DNA from: a bacterium
Lineage (GTDB): Bacteria; Pseudomonadota; Gammaproteobacteria; Burkholderiales; Thiobacillaceae
Direction: 5' to 3'
NCBI GenBank assembly: GCA_009772925.1
Contig: WOUQ01000013.1
Span: 1 to 64,000 of the forward strand
Length of the DNA: 64,000 bases
The notes beneath the pieces are model-generated. The model worked only from the letters and a program-made list of their open reading frames with translations. It did no database searches and was not told the DNA's origin. Of this stretch, positions 46,281 through 55,302 are shown piece by piece; positions within the stretch are counted from its first letter, which is position 1; every line of letters starts with the position of its first letter. The translations under genes and the position numbers were made by a program.

Positions 46281-48083
46281 ATGCACTCGTCTCTGTCGAC
46301 TCCTCCGGCCCACCCAGCCAGCTCGGCCCGCATCTATCTCCGCCTGCTGACCTATGTGCGCCCGCATGCCCGGCATTTCGCCGTCAGCGTACTGGGCTTT
46401 CTGATCCTGGCTTCTGCCCAGCCCATGCTGGCGGGCATGATGAAATACTTCGTCGATGGCTTGGCCGATCCCGCCAAGGCCGTGTTGCGCGACGTACCCC
46501 TGCTCGACGGCATGGAGCTGATGTACGGCGTGCCCATCATGCTGGTGCTGATCGCAGCCTGGCAGGGCCTCGGCGCCTTCCTCGGCAGCTATTACCTGAT
46601 GCGGGTCAGCCTGGGCCTCATCCACGATCTGCGCCGTGCCTTGTTCGACAGCCTGCTGCGGCTGCCCAACCGCTATTTCGACCAGCACAACTCCGGCCAC
46701 CTGATCTCGCGCATCACCTACAACGTGACCATGGTCACCGGTGCCGCCACCGACGCCATCAAGACCGTGGTGCGCGAGGGACTGACCGTGCTGTTCCTGT
46801 TCGGTTACCTGTTGTGGAAGAACTGGCAACTGACCCTGATCATGGTGGCCATCCTGCCCGTCATCGGCGTCCTGGTCACCTCCGCCAGCCGCAAGTTCCG
46901 CAAGCAGAGCCGCAAGATCCAGGTGGCGATGGGCGACCTCACCCATGTTGCCTCCGAAACCATCCAGGGCTATCGCGTGGTACGTGGCTTCGGCGGCGAG
47001 GACTACGAGTCGGCGCGTTTCCGCGCCGCCAGCGAAGACAACACGCGCAAGCAGCTGCGCATGGCGAAGACCAAGGAAGTGTTCGTACCGACGCTGCAAC
47101 TGGTCACTTATTCCACCATGGCCCTCATGCTGTTCCTGGTGCTGTGGATGCGCGGCGACGCCAGCGCCGGCGATCTGGTCGCCTACATCATCGCCGCCGG
47201 CATGCTGCCCAAGCCGATCCGCCAGCTCTCGGAGGTGAGCGCCACCATCCAGAAGGGCCTGGCCGGCGCCGAGAGCATCTTCGCCCAACTGGACGAAACG
47301 CCGGAGGTGGACCAAGGCACGCTGGAGAAAGACCGCGTCGAGGGCCGAGTCGAGGTGCGCGACCTGACCTTCACCTACCCCGGTGCCGAGCATCCGGTGC
47401 TAAACAGTGTCTCCTTCGTCATCGAACCCGGCCGCATGGTGGCGGTGGTGGGCCGCTCCGGCAGCGGCAAGTCCACCCTTGCCCATCTCATCCCACGCTT
47501 CTACCCCTCCGCGCGCGGGCACATCCTGATCGATGGCGCGCCGGTGGAGGACTACACCCTGCGCAACCTGCGCCACCACATCGCCCTGGTGACCCAGCAG
47601 GTCACCCTGTTCAACGACACCATTGCCAACAACATCTCCTACGGTGGCCTCGCCGGCGCACCGAGGGCCGACATCGAGGCCGCCGCCGAAGCCGCCCACG
47701 CGCGCGAGTTCATCGACCGCCTGCCGCAGGGCTTCGACACCCTGGTGGGTGAAAACGGCGTGCTGCTGTCCGGCGGCCAGCGCCAGCGCCTGGCCATCGC
47801 CCGCGCCATCCTGAAGAACGCGCCCATCCTGATCCTGGACGAAGCCACCTCGGCCCTCGACACCGAGTCCGAACGGCATATCCAGGCGGCCATGCGCGGC
47901 GTCATGCGCGGCCGCTCCACCCTGGTGATCGCCCACCGTCTGTCCACCATCGAAATGGCGGACCTCATCCTGGTCATGGACCAGGGCCATATCGTCGAGC
48001 GCGGCAACCACGCCGAGTTGTTGGCCGCCGGCGGCCACTACGCCAGGCTCCACGCCATGCAGTTCAAGGAAGAGAAGGACTGA
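46281..48083 (+). CDS. msbA: Lipid A/LPS export ATP-binding permease
   Basis: 600 aa, half-transporter with a six-helix domain and a C-terminal ATPase. Flips lipid A-core from the inner to the outer leaflet of the inner membrane. VVGRSGSGKSTLAHL is Walker A, LLSGGQRQRLAIARA the signature, ILILDEATSALDTES Walker B, VIAHRLSTIE the H-loop. Follows the kinase-like gene and closes the LPS locus with an inverted kinase gene after it. Confidence 0.95.
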   Translation: MHSSLSTPPAHPASSARIYLRLLTYVRPHARHFAVSVLGFLILASAQPMLAGMMKYFVDGLADPAKAVLRDVPLLDGMELMYGVPIMLVLIAAWQGLGAFLGSYYLMRVSLGLIHDLRRALFDSLLRLPNRYFDQHNSGHLISRITYNVTMVTGAATDAIKTVVREGLTVLFLFGYLLWKNWQLTLIMVAILPVIGVLVTSASRKFRKQSRKIQVAMGDLTHVASETIQGYRVVRGFGGEDYESARFRAASEDNTRKQLRMAKTKEVFVPTLQLVTYSTMALMLFLVLWMRGDASAGDLVAYIIAAGMLPKPIRQLSEVSATIQKGLAGAESIFAQLDETPEVDQGTLEKDRVEGRVEVRDLTFTYPGAEHPVLNSVSFVIEPGRMVAVVGRSGSGKSTLAHLIPRFYPSARGHILIDGAPVEDYTLRNLRHHIALVTQQVTLFNDTIANNISYGGLAGAPRADIEAAAEAAHAREFIDRLPQGFDTLVGENGVLLSGGQRQRLAIARAILKNAPILILDEATSALDTESERHIQAAMRGVMRGRSTLVIAHRLSTIEMADLILVMDQGHIVERGNHAELLAAGGHYARLHAMQFKEEKD

Positions 48084-48137
48084 GGTCGGCGCCGGCTGCG
48101 CAAGACCGCGTTCGACCAGCGCCTGAAACGCAAAGGC

Positions 48138-48935
48138 TCAGCGCGAGCGGGCGACGAGATAGCGCCAGAGGCGACGCCCGCGCTTGGATAGCCGGCGCTC
48201 TCCCAGATAGTGCAACAGAAAACGCAAGCGGTCCCGCGCGCTCCAACCCGGGCTGTGCCTGTGCATGGCGCTGAGATCGTGCCGCGCCGCCATGGACGGC
48301 AGGATGGGGCGGCGCAGTTTTTCCAGGTCGATGAGACGCACATCCACGCGCGTACTTTCCTCGTCGGAGTCGATCTTGGCCAGCAGATGCTTGGGATACA
48401 GGCAACTGTGCTGCAAGCCACGCGAATGCAGCGCCCGCGCCAGGTCGGCGACCGCGCCGATGAGGGCGCGGCGGTTGTCGGGCTGGCGGGCCCATTCACT
48501 GTCTGGCGCGAACGGCCCGCTGCCCAGGGCTGCGTAGCCATCCAGGGCGCGCGTGACCAGGATGGCCCGCCCGCCCATGTTCTTCCGATCCATGGCGAAA
48601 TACACCGGCTCCAGGGTCGGCACGTCGATCTGCCGCAGGCGCTGGATGTTGGCAAACTCGCGCGCAAAGGTGGGTATGCCCGACCAGGGATGGCGCCAGG
48701 TACGGCAACCGTGGTTTTCCTGACGCTTCAGGAAGACCGCCGCACTGCCTTCCTCCGGCAGCCGCAACTCGACCCTGGCCACGCCACTCCACCCGCCACG
48801 CCCTTGGTTGGGAGGCTCGAACCACTCGGCACGCAGATTCCAGAGGCTGGAAAAATCCGCCAGGCCGTTGAACTGCAGAACCGGTTTCCAATGCGGATCG
48901 ATCCATTCCACGGAGCAGGCCACCCGTTCGCTCAT
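48138..48935 (-). CDS. LPS kinase family protein (InaA-like)
   Basis: 265 aa. AVFLKRQENHGCRTWRHP (ATP lysine region), ALHSRGLQHSCLYPKHLLAK (catalytic loop with Cys in place of Asp) and VRLIDLEKLRRPIL (metal Asp). InaA-like proteins in Pseudomonas share these loops and act in LPS core phosphorylation or acid/salicylate response. Start overlaps the mgtE stop by four bases. Transcribed towards msbA. Confidence 0.8.
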   Translation of the reverse strand: MSERVACSVEWIDPHWKPVLQFNGLADFSSLWNLRAEWFEPPNQGRGGWSGVARVELRLPEEGSAAVFLKRQENHGCRTWRHPWSGIPTFAREFANIQRLRQIDVPTLEPVYFAMDRKNMGGRAILVTRALDGYAALGSGPFAPDSEWARQPDNRRALIGAVADLARALHSRGLQHSCLYPKHLLAKIDSDEESTRVDVRLIDLEKLRRPILPSMAARHDLSAMHRHSPGWSARDRLRFLLHYLGERRLSKRGRRLWRYLVARSR

Positions 48936-50389
48936 AACAGCAGCAGGGTGGCCAGCCCCAGGAAAATGAAGAAGCCCATGGAGTCGGTGATGAAGGTGAG
49001 CAGGACATGCGCACCGAAGGCCGGATCATGGCCCATGCGCACGATCAGGTGGGGCGCCCAGTAGCCGGCCATGGCGGCCACCATCAGGTTGAGCAGCATG
49101 GCCATGGCCATGACGCCGGCGAGAGCGGGCTGGCCATACAGCATGTAGGTCACCAGGCCCATGATGCCGCCCCAGACCACGCCGTTGAGCAGGGCGATGC
49201 CGGCCTCCTTGAGCATCAGCCGCTTGGCGTTGTCCTTGGAAATCAGGTTGAGGGCGAGGCCGCGCACCACCAGGGTCAGGGTCTGGCTGCCGGAGTTGCC
49301 GCCCATGCCGGCGACGATCGGCATGAGGGCGGCCAGCGCCGCCAGTTTCTCGATGCTGCCCTCGAAGGCGCCGACCACGCGCGAGGCGATGATGGCCGTG
49401 ACCAGGTTCACCGACAGCCACAGCCAGCGGTTCTTGGCCGCCTTCCACACGGTGGTGAAGAGGTCTTCCTCTTCCTGCAGGCCGGCGGCAGCGAGCATAT
49501 CCGCCTCGGCCTCGGCGCGGATGAAGTCCAGCACCACGTCCACCGTCAGGCGTCCCACCAACCGGTTATGGGGGTCCACCACCGGCGCCGTCACCAGGTC
49601 GTAGCGTTCGAAGGCCTGGGCCGCGTCGGTGGCCTCGTCGGAAGGATGGAACACCACCGGGTCGTCGGACATCACCGCCGCCACGTGCACCTCGGGGTCG
49701 TGCACCAGCATGCGCTTCAGCGGCAGGGTGCCGATCAGGCGGCCGTTGCGCTCCACCACGAACAGCTTGTCGGTATGCGGCGGCAGGTCGCCCAGGAAGC
49801 GCAGGTAGCGCAGGGCCACCTCCAGGGTGACGTCGGCGCGGATGGTGACGAAGTCGTAGTCCATCAGGGCGCCGACGGATTCCTCGTCGTAGGACAGGGA
49901 GGATTCGACCTGGGCGCGCTTGGCCTGGTCCAGGGACTTCATCAGTTCCTGCACCACGTCCTTGGGCAGATCGGCCGCCAGGTCGGCGATCTCGTCGGTA
50001 TCCAGGGTGGCGGCGGCGGCCACCAGCTCCCGGTTGTCCATCGACTCGATGAGGGATTCCCGCACCGCGTCGGAGACTTCCAGCAGGATTTCGCCGTCGC
50101 GTTCCGCCTTCACCAGATCCCAGACCAGGAGCCGGTCCTCCAGGGGCAGGGCCTCCAGGATGTAGGCCACGTCGGCCGGGTGCAGGCCGTCCAGCTTCTT
50201 CGACAGGTCGGTCAGGTTCTGCTTGTGCACCAGCGATTCAACCAGCTCGTGGCGCGGCAGTTCCGGCCGCGTCGTCTCCTGCTTGTGGACGAGTTCCTCC
50301 ACCAGCTTGTGCCGGGCGATGGCCGCGGTCACCAGGCGCAGGCTGTCCTCGACCGAGGGATAGGCTTGGGTGTCGTGTGGATCGGGCAT
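48932..50389 (-). CDS. mgtE: Magnesium transporter MgtE
   Basis: 485 aa. N-terminal superhelical MgtE_N domain (ALPLEDRLLVWDLVKAERDGEIL), two CBS domains (residues ~165-300), then five membrane helices with KLAALAALMPIVAGMGGNSGSQTL and AGYWAPHLIVRMGHDPAFG; the acidic pore residue lies in the last block. Dimeric Mg2+ channel gated by cytoplasmic Mg2+. Start at the Met of PDPHDTQAYPS. Upstream residues are unlike the family. LPS stability depends on Mg2+, which may explain the location. Confidence 0.94.
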   Translation of the reverse strand: MPDPHDTQAYPSVEDSLRLVTAAIARHKLVEELVHKQETTRPELPRHELVESLVHKQNLTDLSKKLDGLHPADVAYILEALPLEDRLLVWDLVKAERDGEILLEVSDAVRESLIESMDNRELVAAAATLDTDEIADLAADLPKDVVQELMKSLDQAKRAQVESSLSYDEESVGALMDYDFVTIRADVTLEVALRYLRFLGDLPPHTDKLFVVERNGRLIGTLPLKRMLVHDPEVHVAAVMSDDPVVFHPSDEATDAAQAFERYDLVTAPVVDPHNRLVGRLTVDVVLDFIRAEAEADMLAAAGLQEEEDLFTTVWKAAKNRWLWLSVNLVTAIIASRVVGAFEGSIEKLAALAALMPIVAGMGGNSGSQTLTLVVRGLALNLISKDNAKRLMLKEAGIALLNGVVWGGIMGLVTYMLYGQPALAGVMAMAMLLNLMVAAMAGYWAPHLIVRMGHDPAFGAHVLLTFITDSMGFFIFLGLATLLLL

Positions 50390-50462
50390 GGCGGGGGCGA
50401 TTGTAGCCCCTCGCCAGCGGCCTGGGCCGCTTCCCATCGTCGCTCCGCGCGCCGGCGGGCGC

Positions 50463-51476
50463 TTAGCGCCAGACCCCGGCGGGGGCCGTGTAACTGTCGA
50501 GCACGCGCAGGTAGCTGGCGCGTTCCACCGCGCTCGGATCGGGCAGCTTCTGCTGGCTCATGCTGCCCTTGAGCTGGGCGACCGAGGCATATTCCCGCGC
50601 GATCAGCCAGCGCTCCAGGTCGGCCAGGATCTCCGCCAGGCGGCCGGGGCCGTGTTGCAGCAGGCAGGAGGCCAGATGCACCACGTCGGCCCCGGCCAGC
50701 AGCAGCTTGATGGCCTCGCTGGCGGCGTGCACGCCGCCGGTGGCCGCCAGGGTCAGGCGGGTGCGTCCATGCAGGATGGCGATCCAGCGCAGACGCAGGA
50801 GCACCTCGTCGGCGCCGGACAAGTGCAGGCTGTCCTCCAGGCGCAGGCTGTCGAGATCGAAGTCGGGTTGGTAGAAGCGATTGAACAGGGCGACCCCGCG
50901 CGCGCCCGCCTCCTCCAGCTGGCGCACGAAATGAGGCAGGGAGGAGAAGAAGGGGGAGAGCTTCATGACGATGGGCAGGTCGACGGCGTCGCGCAGCTCC
51001 GCCAGCAGGCCGACGTAGCGCGCCTCCACCGCATCGCCGGGCACCAGGGCGTCCGCCGCGACGTGATAAACGTTGAGTTCCAGGGCGTCGGCCCCGGCCT
51101 GCCGCAGTTCCCGGCCCAGTTCCAGCCAGCCGGACAGGGAGACGCCGTTGAGGCTCGCCACCACGGGGATGTCCATGCGCTCCTTGAGCTGGCGCAGATG
51201 CTCCAGGTACTTGTCCAGGCAGCTCTGGAAATGGCCGTGATCGGGCAGGAAGCCGTCCGACTCGCCGTGGCCCAGGTCGGCGTGCAGCAGAAAACGCTCG
51301 GACATGGCCTCCTCGGCGCGCAGTTCCTCCTCGAACAGGGAATGCAGCACCAGCGCCCCGGCGCCGGCATCCTCGAGACGCAAGGCGGTGTCCAGGGACT
51401 TGCTCAGGGGCGAGGACGACGGCACCAGCGGATTCTTCAGTTTCAGTCCGACATAGTCGGTGGAGAGGTCGGGCAT
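50463..51476 (-). CDS. Dihydroorotate dehydrogenase-like protein
   Basis: 337 aa, FMN-type TIM barrel of the DHODH/PreA class. DLSTDYVGLKLKNPLVPSSSPLSKS starts it; MKLSPFFSSLPHFVRQLEEAG, GVALFNRFYQPDFDLDSL and TLAATGGVHAASEAIKLLLAGADVV are flavin/phosphate-site segments. Genes of this type usually sit beside pyruvate:ferredoxin oxidoreductase, as here (two-base gap). Physiological substrate unknown; not the pyrimidine enzyme by context. Confidence 0.88.
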   Translation of the reverse strand: MPDLSTDYVGLKLKNPLVPSSSPLSKSLDTALRLEDAGAGALVLHSLFEEELRAEEAMSERFLLHADLGHGESDGFLPDHGHFQSCLDKYLEHLRQLKERMDIPVVASLNGVSLSGWLELGRELRQAGADALELNVYHVAADALVPGDAVEARYVGLLAELRDAVDLPIVMKLSPFFSSLPHFVRQLEEAGARGVALFNRFYQPDFDLDSLRLEDSLHLSGADEVLLRLRWIAILHGRTRLTLAATGGVHAASEAIKLLLAGADVVHLASCLLQHGPGRLAEILADLERWLIAREYASVAQLKGSMSQQKLPDPSAVERASYLRVLDSYTAPAGVWR

Positions 51477-51477
51477 G

Positions 51478-53928
51478 TCAGGCTCCTGTCTTGGTGGCGT
51501 CGGGGTGGCCCTGGGCCAGTTCCTGGTAAGCCTTGAAGCGCCGCTCCGCTGCCTTTTGCGCCTCGGCGAGGAAGCGCTCGCTGGCCTCCGGGTGGCTGCG
51601 GGCGAGCATGGCGAAGCGGGTCTCGCTGTCCATGAAGGCCTTGATGGGCTGGCTGGGCGCCGCCGAATCCAGCTTGAAGGGATTGCCGCCGGCCTCCGCC
51701 AGGCGCGGATCGAAGCGGAACAGGGGCCAGTGTCCGCTCTTCACCGCCAGGTCCTGCTGGCGCTGGTTGTAGAGCATGTCAACGCCGTGGGCGATGCAGG
51801 GGCTGTAGGCGACGATCAACGACGGTCCGGCGTAGGCCTCGGCCTCGTGGAACACGCGCAGGGTCTGGGTGTCCTTGGCGCCGTAGGCGACCGTGGCGAC
51901 GTAGACGTGGCCGTAGTCGGACGCCAGCTTGGCCAAGTCCTTCTTCGCCGTGGCCTTGCCGCCGGCGGAAAACTTGGCCACGGCGCCGAGTGGCGTGGCC
52001 TTCGAGGTCTGTCCACCGGTGTTGGAGTAGACCTCGGTGTCGAGCACCAGGATATTGACGTCGTAGGGCAGCGCCAGCACGTGGTCGAGGCCGCCGTAGC
52101 CGATGTCGTAGGCCCAGCCGTCGCCGCCGACGATCCACACCGAGCGGCGGATCAGCCATTCGGCGACGCTGGCGAGTTCCTTTGCGCGCGCATGGCTTGA
52201 AGTGGCCAGCTTTTCGCTCAGGGCCGCGACGCGGTGGCGCTGCGCGTGCAGTCCCGCTTCCTCGCGCTGGTCGGCGTCGAGAAGCGCCGCCGCCAGGTCG
52301 CCGCCGAGTTCCGTCGCCAGTTCCTTCACCAGCACCTTGGCGTAGTCCATCAACTGGTCCGCCGCCAGCCGCATGCCCAGGCCGAACTCGGCGTTGTCCT
52401 CGAACAGGGAGTTGCTCCAGGTCGGGCCCTTGCCCTCGGCGTTCACCGTGTAGGGCGTGGTGGGCAGGTTGCCGCCGTAGATGGAGGAACAGCCGGTGGC
52501 GTTGGCGATCATCATGCGGTCGCCGAACAGCTGGGTCGCCAGCCGGATGTAGGGCGTCTCGCCGCAGCCGGCGCAGGCACCGGAATACTCGAACAGCGGA
52601 TCGAGCAGCATGGAACCGGGAATGGTGCCGTGCTTGACCGCCGCCCGGTCGAATTCCGGCAGGCTCAGGAAGAAGGCGTAGTTGTCCCGCTCCGGCTCGC
52701 GCAGCGGGCCGATGGGCGCCATGTTCACCGCCAGCCGGCTGACGTTAGACTTGTCGTGGATGGGGCAGGCCTCGACGCAGTCGCCGCAGCCGGTGCAGTC
52801 CTCAGGCGCCACCTGGTAGCTGATGTGGGTGCCGGGCGGGTAGTCCTTGCTGCGGGCCGGCACGTGCTTGAAGCTGGCCGGCGCGTTCGCCGCCAGTTCC
52901 GCCGGGAAGGCGCGGGCGCGGATGGCCGAGTGAGGACAGACGAACACGCACTTGCCGCACTGGGTGCAGAGATCCGCTTCCCATACCGGAATTTCCAGGG
53001 CGATGTTGCGCTTCTCGAAGCGGGCCGTGTCCACCGGGAAGGTGCCATCCACCGGCATCAGCGACACCGGCAGGCGGTCGCCGTGGCCGCGGTAGATGGG
53101 CAGGGTGACGTCGCGCACGAAGGCGGGGAGGTCCGTCACCCCGGCGCTTGTCCCCGCATGGGGGAAGGCCGGGGTCGAGGACGTTGCCTCCTGGATTCCG
53201 GCCTGCGCCGGAATGACGACTGGGTGCAGATTCGCCAGGGTCATGTCGATGGCCTGGTAATTCAGGTCCGCGAGCCGCTTGCTCTTCTTGCCGTAGGTCT
53301 TGTCCACCGCATGCTTGATGGCGGAGATGGCCTCCTGCCTGGGCAGGATGCCGGAGATGGCGAAGAAGCAGGTCTGCATGATGGTGTTGATACGCCGGCC
53401 CATGCCCGCCTCCTGCGCCACCCGGTAGGCGTCGATCACCCACAGCTTCAGGCCCTTGTCGGCGATGCCCGCGCGCAGGCTCTCTGGCAGGCTGTCCCAG
53501 ACCCGCTCCGGCGGCTCCGGGGTGTTGAGCAGGAACACCCCGCCGGGCGCCGCGTGGGCCAGCAGGTCGTAGCGCTCGGTGAACACGGTCTGGTGACAGG
53601 CGACGAAGCCGGCCATGCCCGGCTCCACCAGGTAGGTGGAGCGGATGGGGTCGCGGCCGAAGCGCAGATGGGAAACGGTCACCGCGCCGGACTTCTTGGA
53701 GTCGTAGACGAAATAGCCTTGGGCGTGGAGGTCGGTGGCCTCGCCCACGATCTTGATGGAGTTCTTGTTGGCCGACACCGTGCCGTCGGCGCCCAGGCCC
53801 CAGAACACGGCGTGCTGGAGTTGGTTCGCGGCATCGGTGCGGAAGGAGGCGTCCCAGTCCAGGGACAGGTGGGTGACGTCGTCCTGAATGCCGACGGTGA
53901 AGCCGCCTCTTGCCCCCCTCTCCCGCAC
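51478..53928 (-). CDS. nifJ: Pyruvate:ferredoxin (flavodoxin) oxidoreductase, C-terminal part of frameshifted gene
   Basis: Open from 53928 to the stop at 51478 (816 codons). Contains FTVGIQDDVTHLS, GLGADGTVSANKNSIKIVG and FVYDSKKSGAVTVSHLRFG (CoA/TPP region), two ferredoxin-type clusters CTQCGKCVFVCPHSA and CTGCGDCVEACPIHD, CAGCGETPY for the third cluster, and the TPP domain GCSSIYGGNLPTTPY. A -1 shift at a run of six G joins it to the N-terminal part. An in-frame TGA lies immediately before 53928. A ~30-residue repeat-encoded insertion (VVIPAQAGIQ) sits near 53140-53220. With an intact frame the whole enzyme would be about 1213 residues. Confidence 0.85.
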   Translation of the reverse strand: MRERGARGGFTVGIQDDVTHLSLDWDASFRTDAANQLQHAVFWGLGADGTVSANKNSIKIVGEATDLHAQGYFVYDSKKSGAVTVSHLRFGRDPIRSTYLVEPGMAGFVACHQTVFTERYDLLAHAAPGGVFLLNTPEPPERVWDSLPESLRAGIADKGLKLWVIDAYRVAQEAGMGRRINTIMQTCFFAISGILPRQEAISAIKHAVDKTYGKKSKRLADLNYQAIDMTLANLHPVVIPAQAGIQEATSSTPAFPHAGTSAGVTDLPAFVRDVTLPIYRGHGDRLPVSLMPVDGTFPVDTARFEKRNIALEIPVWEADLCTQCGKCVFVCPHSAIRARAFPAELAANAPASFKHVPARSKDYPPGTHISYQVAPEDCTGCGDCVEACPIHDKSNVSRLAVNMAPIGPLREPERDNYAFFLSLPEFDRAAVKHGTIPGSMLLDPLFEYSGACAGCGETPYIRLATQLFGDRMMIANATGCSSIYGGNLPTTPYTVNAEGKGPTWSNSLFEDNAEFGLGMRLAADQLMDYAKVLVKELATELGGDLAAALLDADQREEAGLHAQRHRVAALSEKLATSSHARAKELASVAEWLIRRSVWIVGGDGWAYDIGYGGLDHVLALPYDVNILVLDTEVYSNTGGQTSKATPLGAVAKFSAGGKATAKKDLAKLASDYGHVYVATVAYGAKDTQTLRVFHEAEAYAGPSLIVAYSPCIAHGVDMLYNQRQQDLAVKSGHWPLFRFDPRLAEAGGNPFKLDSAAPSQPIKAFMDSETRFAMLARSHPEASERFLAEAQKAAERRFKAYQELAQGHPDATKTGA
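53139..53222. repeat. PAQAGIQ-type dispersed repeat inside nifJ
   Basis: ATTCCGGC (53195-53202) pairs with GCCGGAAT (53207-53214), and a second hairpin ACCCCGG/CCGGGGT flanks it. On the nifJ strand it reads VIPAQAGIQ, a peptide typical of this repeat. A second copy lies at 57867-57951. It is in frame with nifJ. Confidence 0.8.
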
Positions 53929-55118
53929 TCACCCCGGCCCTCTCCCGCTTGCGGGAGAGGGAGTAAGGCGGCGAACACCGCCTGCACCATGCCCGGCGTG
54001 AATTCCTTGCTGGCCAGGCCATAGCGGCCGCCGATGACCCGGGGCATGGGTCGGATGCCGTCCGCCGCCGCCCGCGCCAGGGCAGTGAGCACATCCTTAT
54101 AGAGGGGTTCGCCGTCGGCGCCGGGCTCCTTGCAGCGATCGAGCACGGCGATGGCCTGGGTACTCGCCGGCAGCGCGCCCAGCAGCAGGTCGGCGGCGAA
54201 GGGGCGGAACAGGCGCACCTTCAGCACGCCCACTTTCTCGCCGCGCGCGGTCATGTGGGCCACGGTTTCACCCGCGGTCTCCGCGCCGGAACCCATCAGC
54301 ACGACGACCCGCTCGGCGTCCGGCGCGCCCTCGTACTCATAGAGCCGGTAGTGCCGGCCGGTAAGATCGCAAAAGCGGTCCATGGCGCCCTGCACCACGC
54401 CGGGGAAGGCCTCGTACCAGGGATTGGCCCGCTCGCGGGCCTGGAAGAACACGTCCGGGTTCTGCGAGGTGCCGCGGATCACCGGGTGTTCCGGCGACAG
54501 GGCGCGCGCCCGGTGGGCGGCGATGGCCTCGGCGTCGAGCAGGGCGCGGGCCGTATCCGGCTCCACCGCGACGATCTTCGCCACCTCGTGCGAGGTGCGG
54601 AAGCCGTCGAAGAAGTGGATCACCGGAATGCGCCCGGCCAGGGTCGCGGCCTGGGCGATGAGGGCGAAATCCTGCGCTTCCTGCACCGAATTGGAACTCA
54701 ACAGGGCGCAGCCGGTGGCGCGGCAGGCCATGACGTCGGAATGGTCGCCGAAGATCGACAGGGCGTGCGTGGCCAGCGCCCGCGCCGCCACGTGCAGGAC
54801 GAAGGGAGTCAGCTCGCCGGCGATCTTGTAGAGATTGGGGATGAACAGCAGCAGCCCCTGGCTGGCGGTGAAGCTGGTGCCCAGGGCACCAGAAGTGAGC
54901 GCGCCGTGCAGGGCGCCGGCGGCGCCGCCCTCGGACTGCATCTCGATGATCCTGGGCACCGCGCCCCACAAATTGGGCTGGCCCTGGGCGGCCCATTCGT
55001 CGGCCCATTCCCCCATGTTGGAGGAGGGTGTGATGGGGTAGATGGCGATGACCTCGTTGCACAGATAGGCCATGCGGGCGGCGGCTTCGTTGCCGTCGAT
55101 GGTGAGGAATGTGCTCAT
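53679..55118 (-). CDS. nifJ: Pyruvate:ferredoxin (flavodoxin) oxidoreductase, N-terminal part of frameshifted gene
   Basis: 479 codons open from 55118. N-terminal MSTFLTIDGNEAAARMAYLCNEVIAIYPITPSSNM, then ASQGLLLFIPNLYKIAGEL and the domain II region ending VIGGRYGLASKEFTPGMVQAVFAAL; this is PFOR domains I and II. The frame then runs through a dispersed repeat and departs from the family. The enzyme oxidises pyruvate to acetyl-CoA and CO2 with reduction of ferredoxin/flavodoxin (electrons for nitrogenase or other anaerobic reactions). Start at the Met of STFLTIDGNE; residues upstream are not conserved. Divergent from ntrB. Confidence 0.88.
   Translation of the reverse strand: MSTFLTIDGNEAAARMAYLCNEVIAIYPITPSSNMGEWADEWAAQGQPNLWGAVPRIIEMQSEGGAAGALHGALTSGALGTSFTASQGLLLFIPNLYKIAGELTPFVLHVAARALATHALSIFGDHSDVMACRATGCALLSSNSVQEAQDFALIAQAATLAGRIPVIHFFDGFRTSHEVAKIVAVEPDTARALLDAEAIAAHRARALSPEHPVIRGTSQNPDVFFQARERANPWYEAFPGVVQGAMDRFCDLTGRHYRLYEYEGAPDAERVVVLMGSGAETAGETVAHMTARGEKVGVLKVRLFRPFAADLLLGALPASTQAIAVLDRCKEPGADGEPLYKDVLTALARAAADGIRPMPRVIGGRYGLASKEFTPGMVQAVFAALLPLPQAGEGRGECGRGGQEAASPSAFRTTSPTCPWTGTPPSAPMPRTNSSTPCSGAWAPTARCRPTRTPSRSWARPPTSTPKAISSTTPRSPAR
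53905..53963. repeat. CCCTCTCCCGC hairpin repeat at the nifJ frameshift
   Basis: CCCTCTCCCGC (53938-53948) pairs with GCGGGAGAGGG (53951-53961); a partial second copy with a six-base C run (minus-strand G run) is adjacent at ~53913-53925. Encodes LPLPQAGEGRGE in the N-terminal nifJ frame. Confidence 0.8.
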
Positions 55119-55269
55119 GACTGCTCCCGGAACGCAACAGGCCCTCCCGCGGGTTGCCCCCGACATGGGCCCAGACGCCTCCACCACTCCTCGGCAACAT
55201 TCTAGGAGCCGGTCGAAAAAAAAGCATGGGGGCCAGACAATCCGAAGTATTGGATTTCATGCCATGCCA

Positions 55270-55285
55270 TGGCCCGCTTCTTGCT
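55270..55285 (+). promoter_or_regulatory. Possible sigma54 promoter before ntrB
   Basis: TGGCCCGCTTCTTGCT matches the consensus TGGCACG-N4-TTGCW at all but one position, with the GG/GC dinucleotides at the right spacing. It is in the plus orientation towards ntrBC. The predicted start (~55296) falls inside the ntrB Shine-Dalgarno at 55291-55295, which weakens the call. Confidence 0.4.
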
Positions 55286-55302
55286 AATCTGGAAGCAAAC
55301 CC

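Noticed and set aside
53139..53222. Genuine extra domain in NifJ
   Set aside because: The inserted peptide VIPAQAGIQ is the standard translation of a dispersed palindromic repeat, seen again outside genes at 57867-57951.
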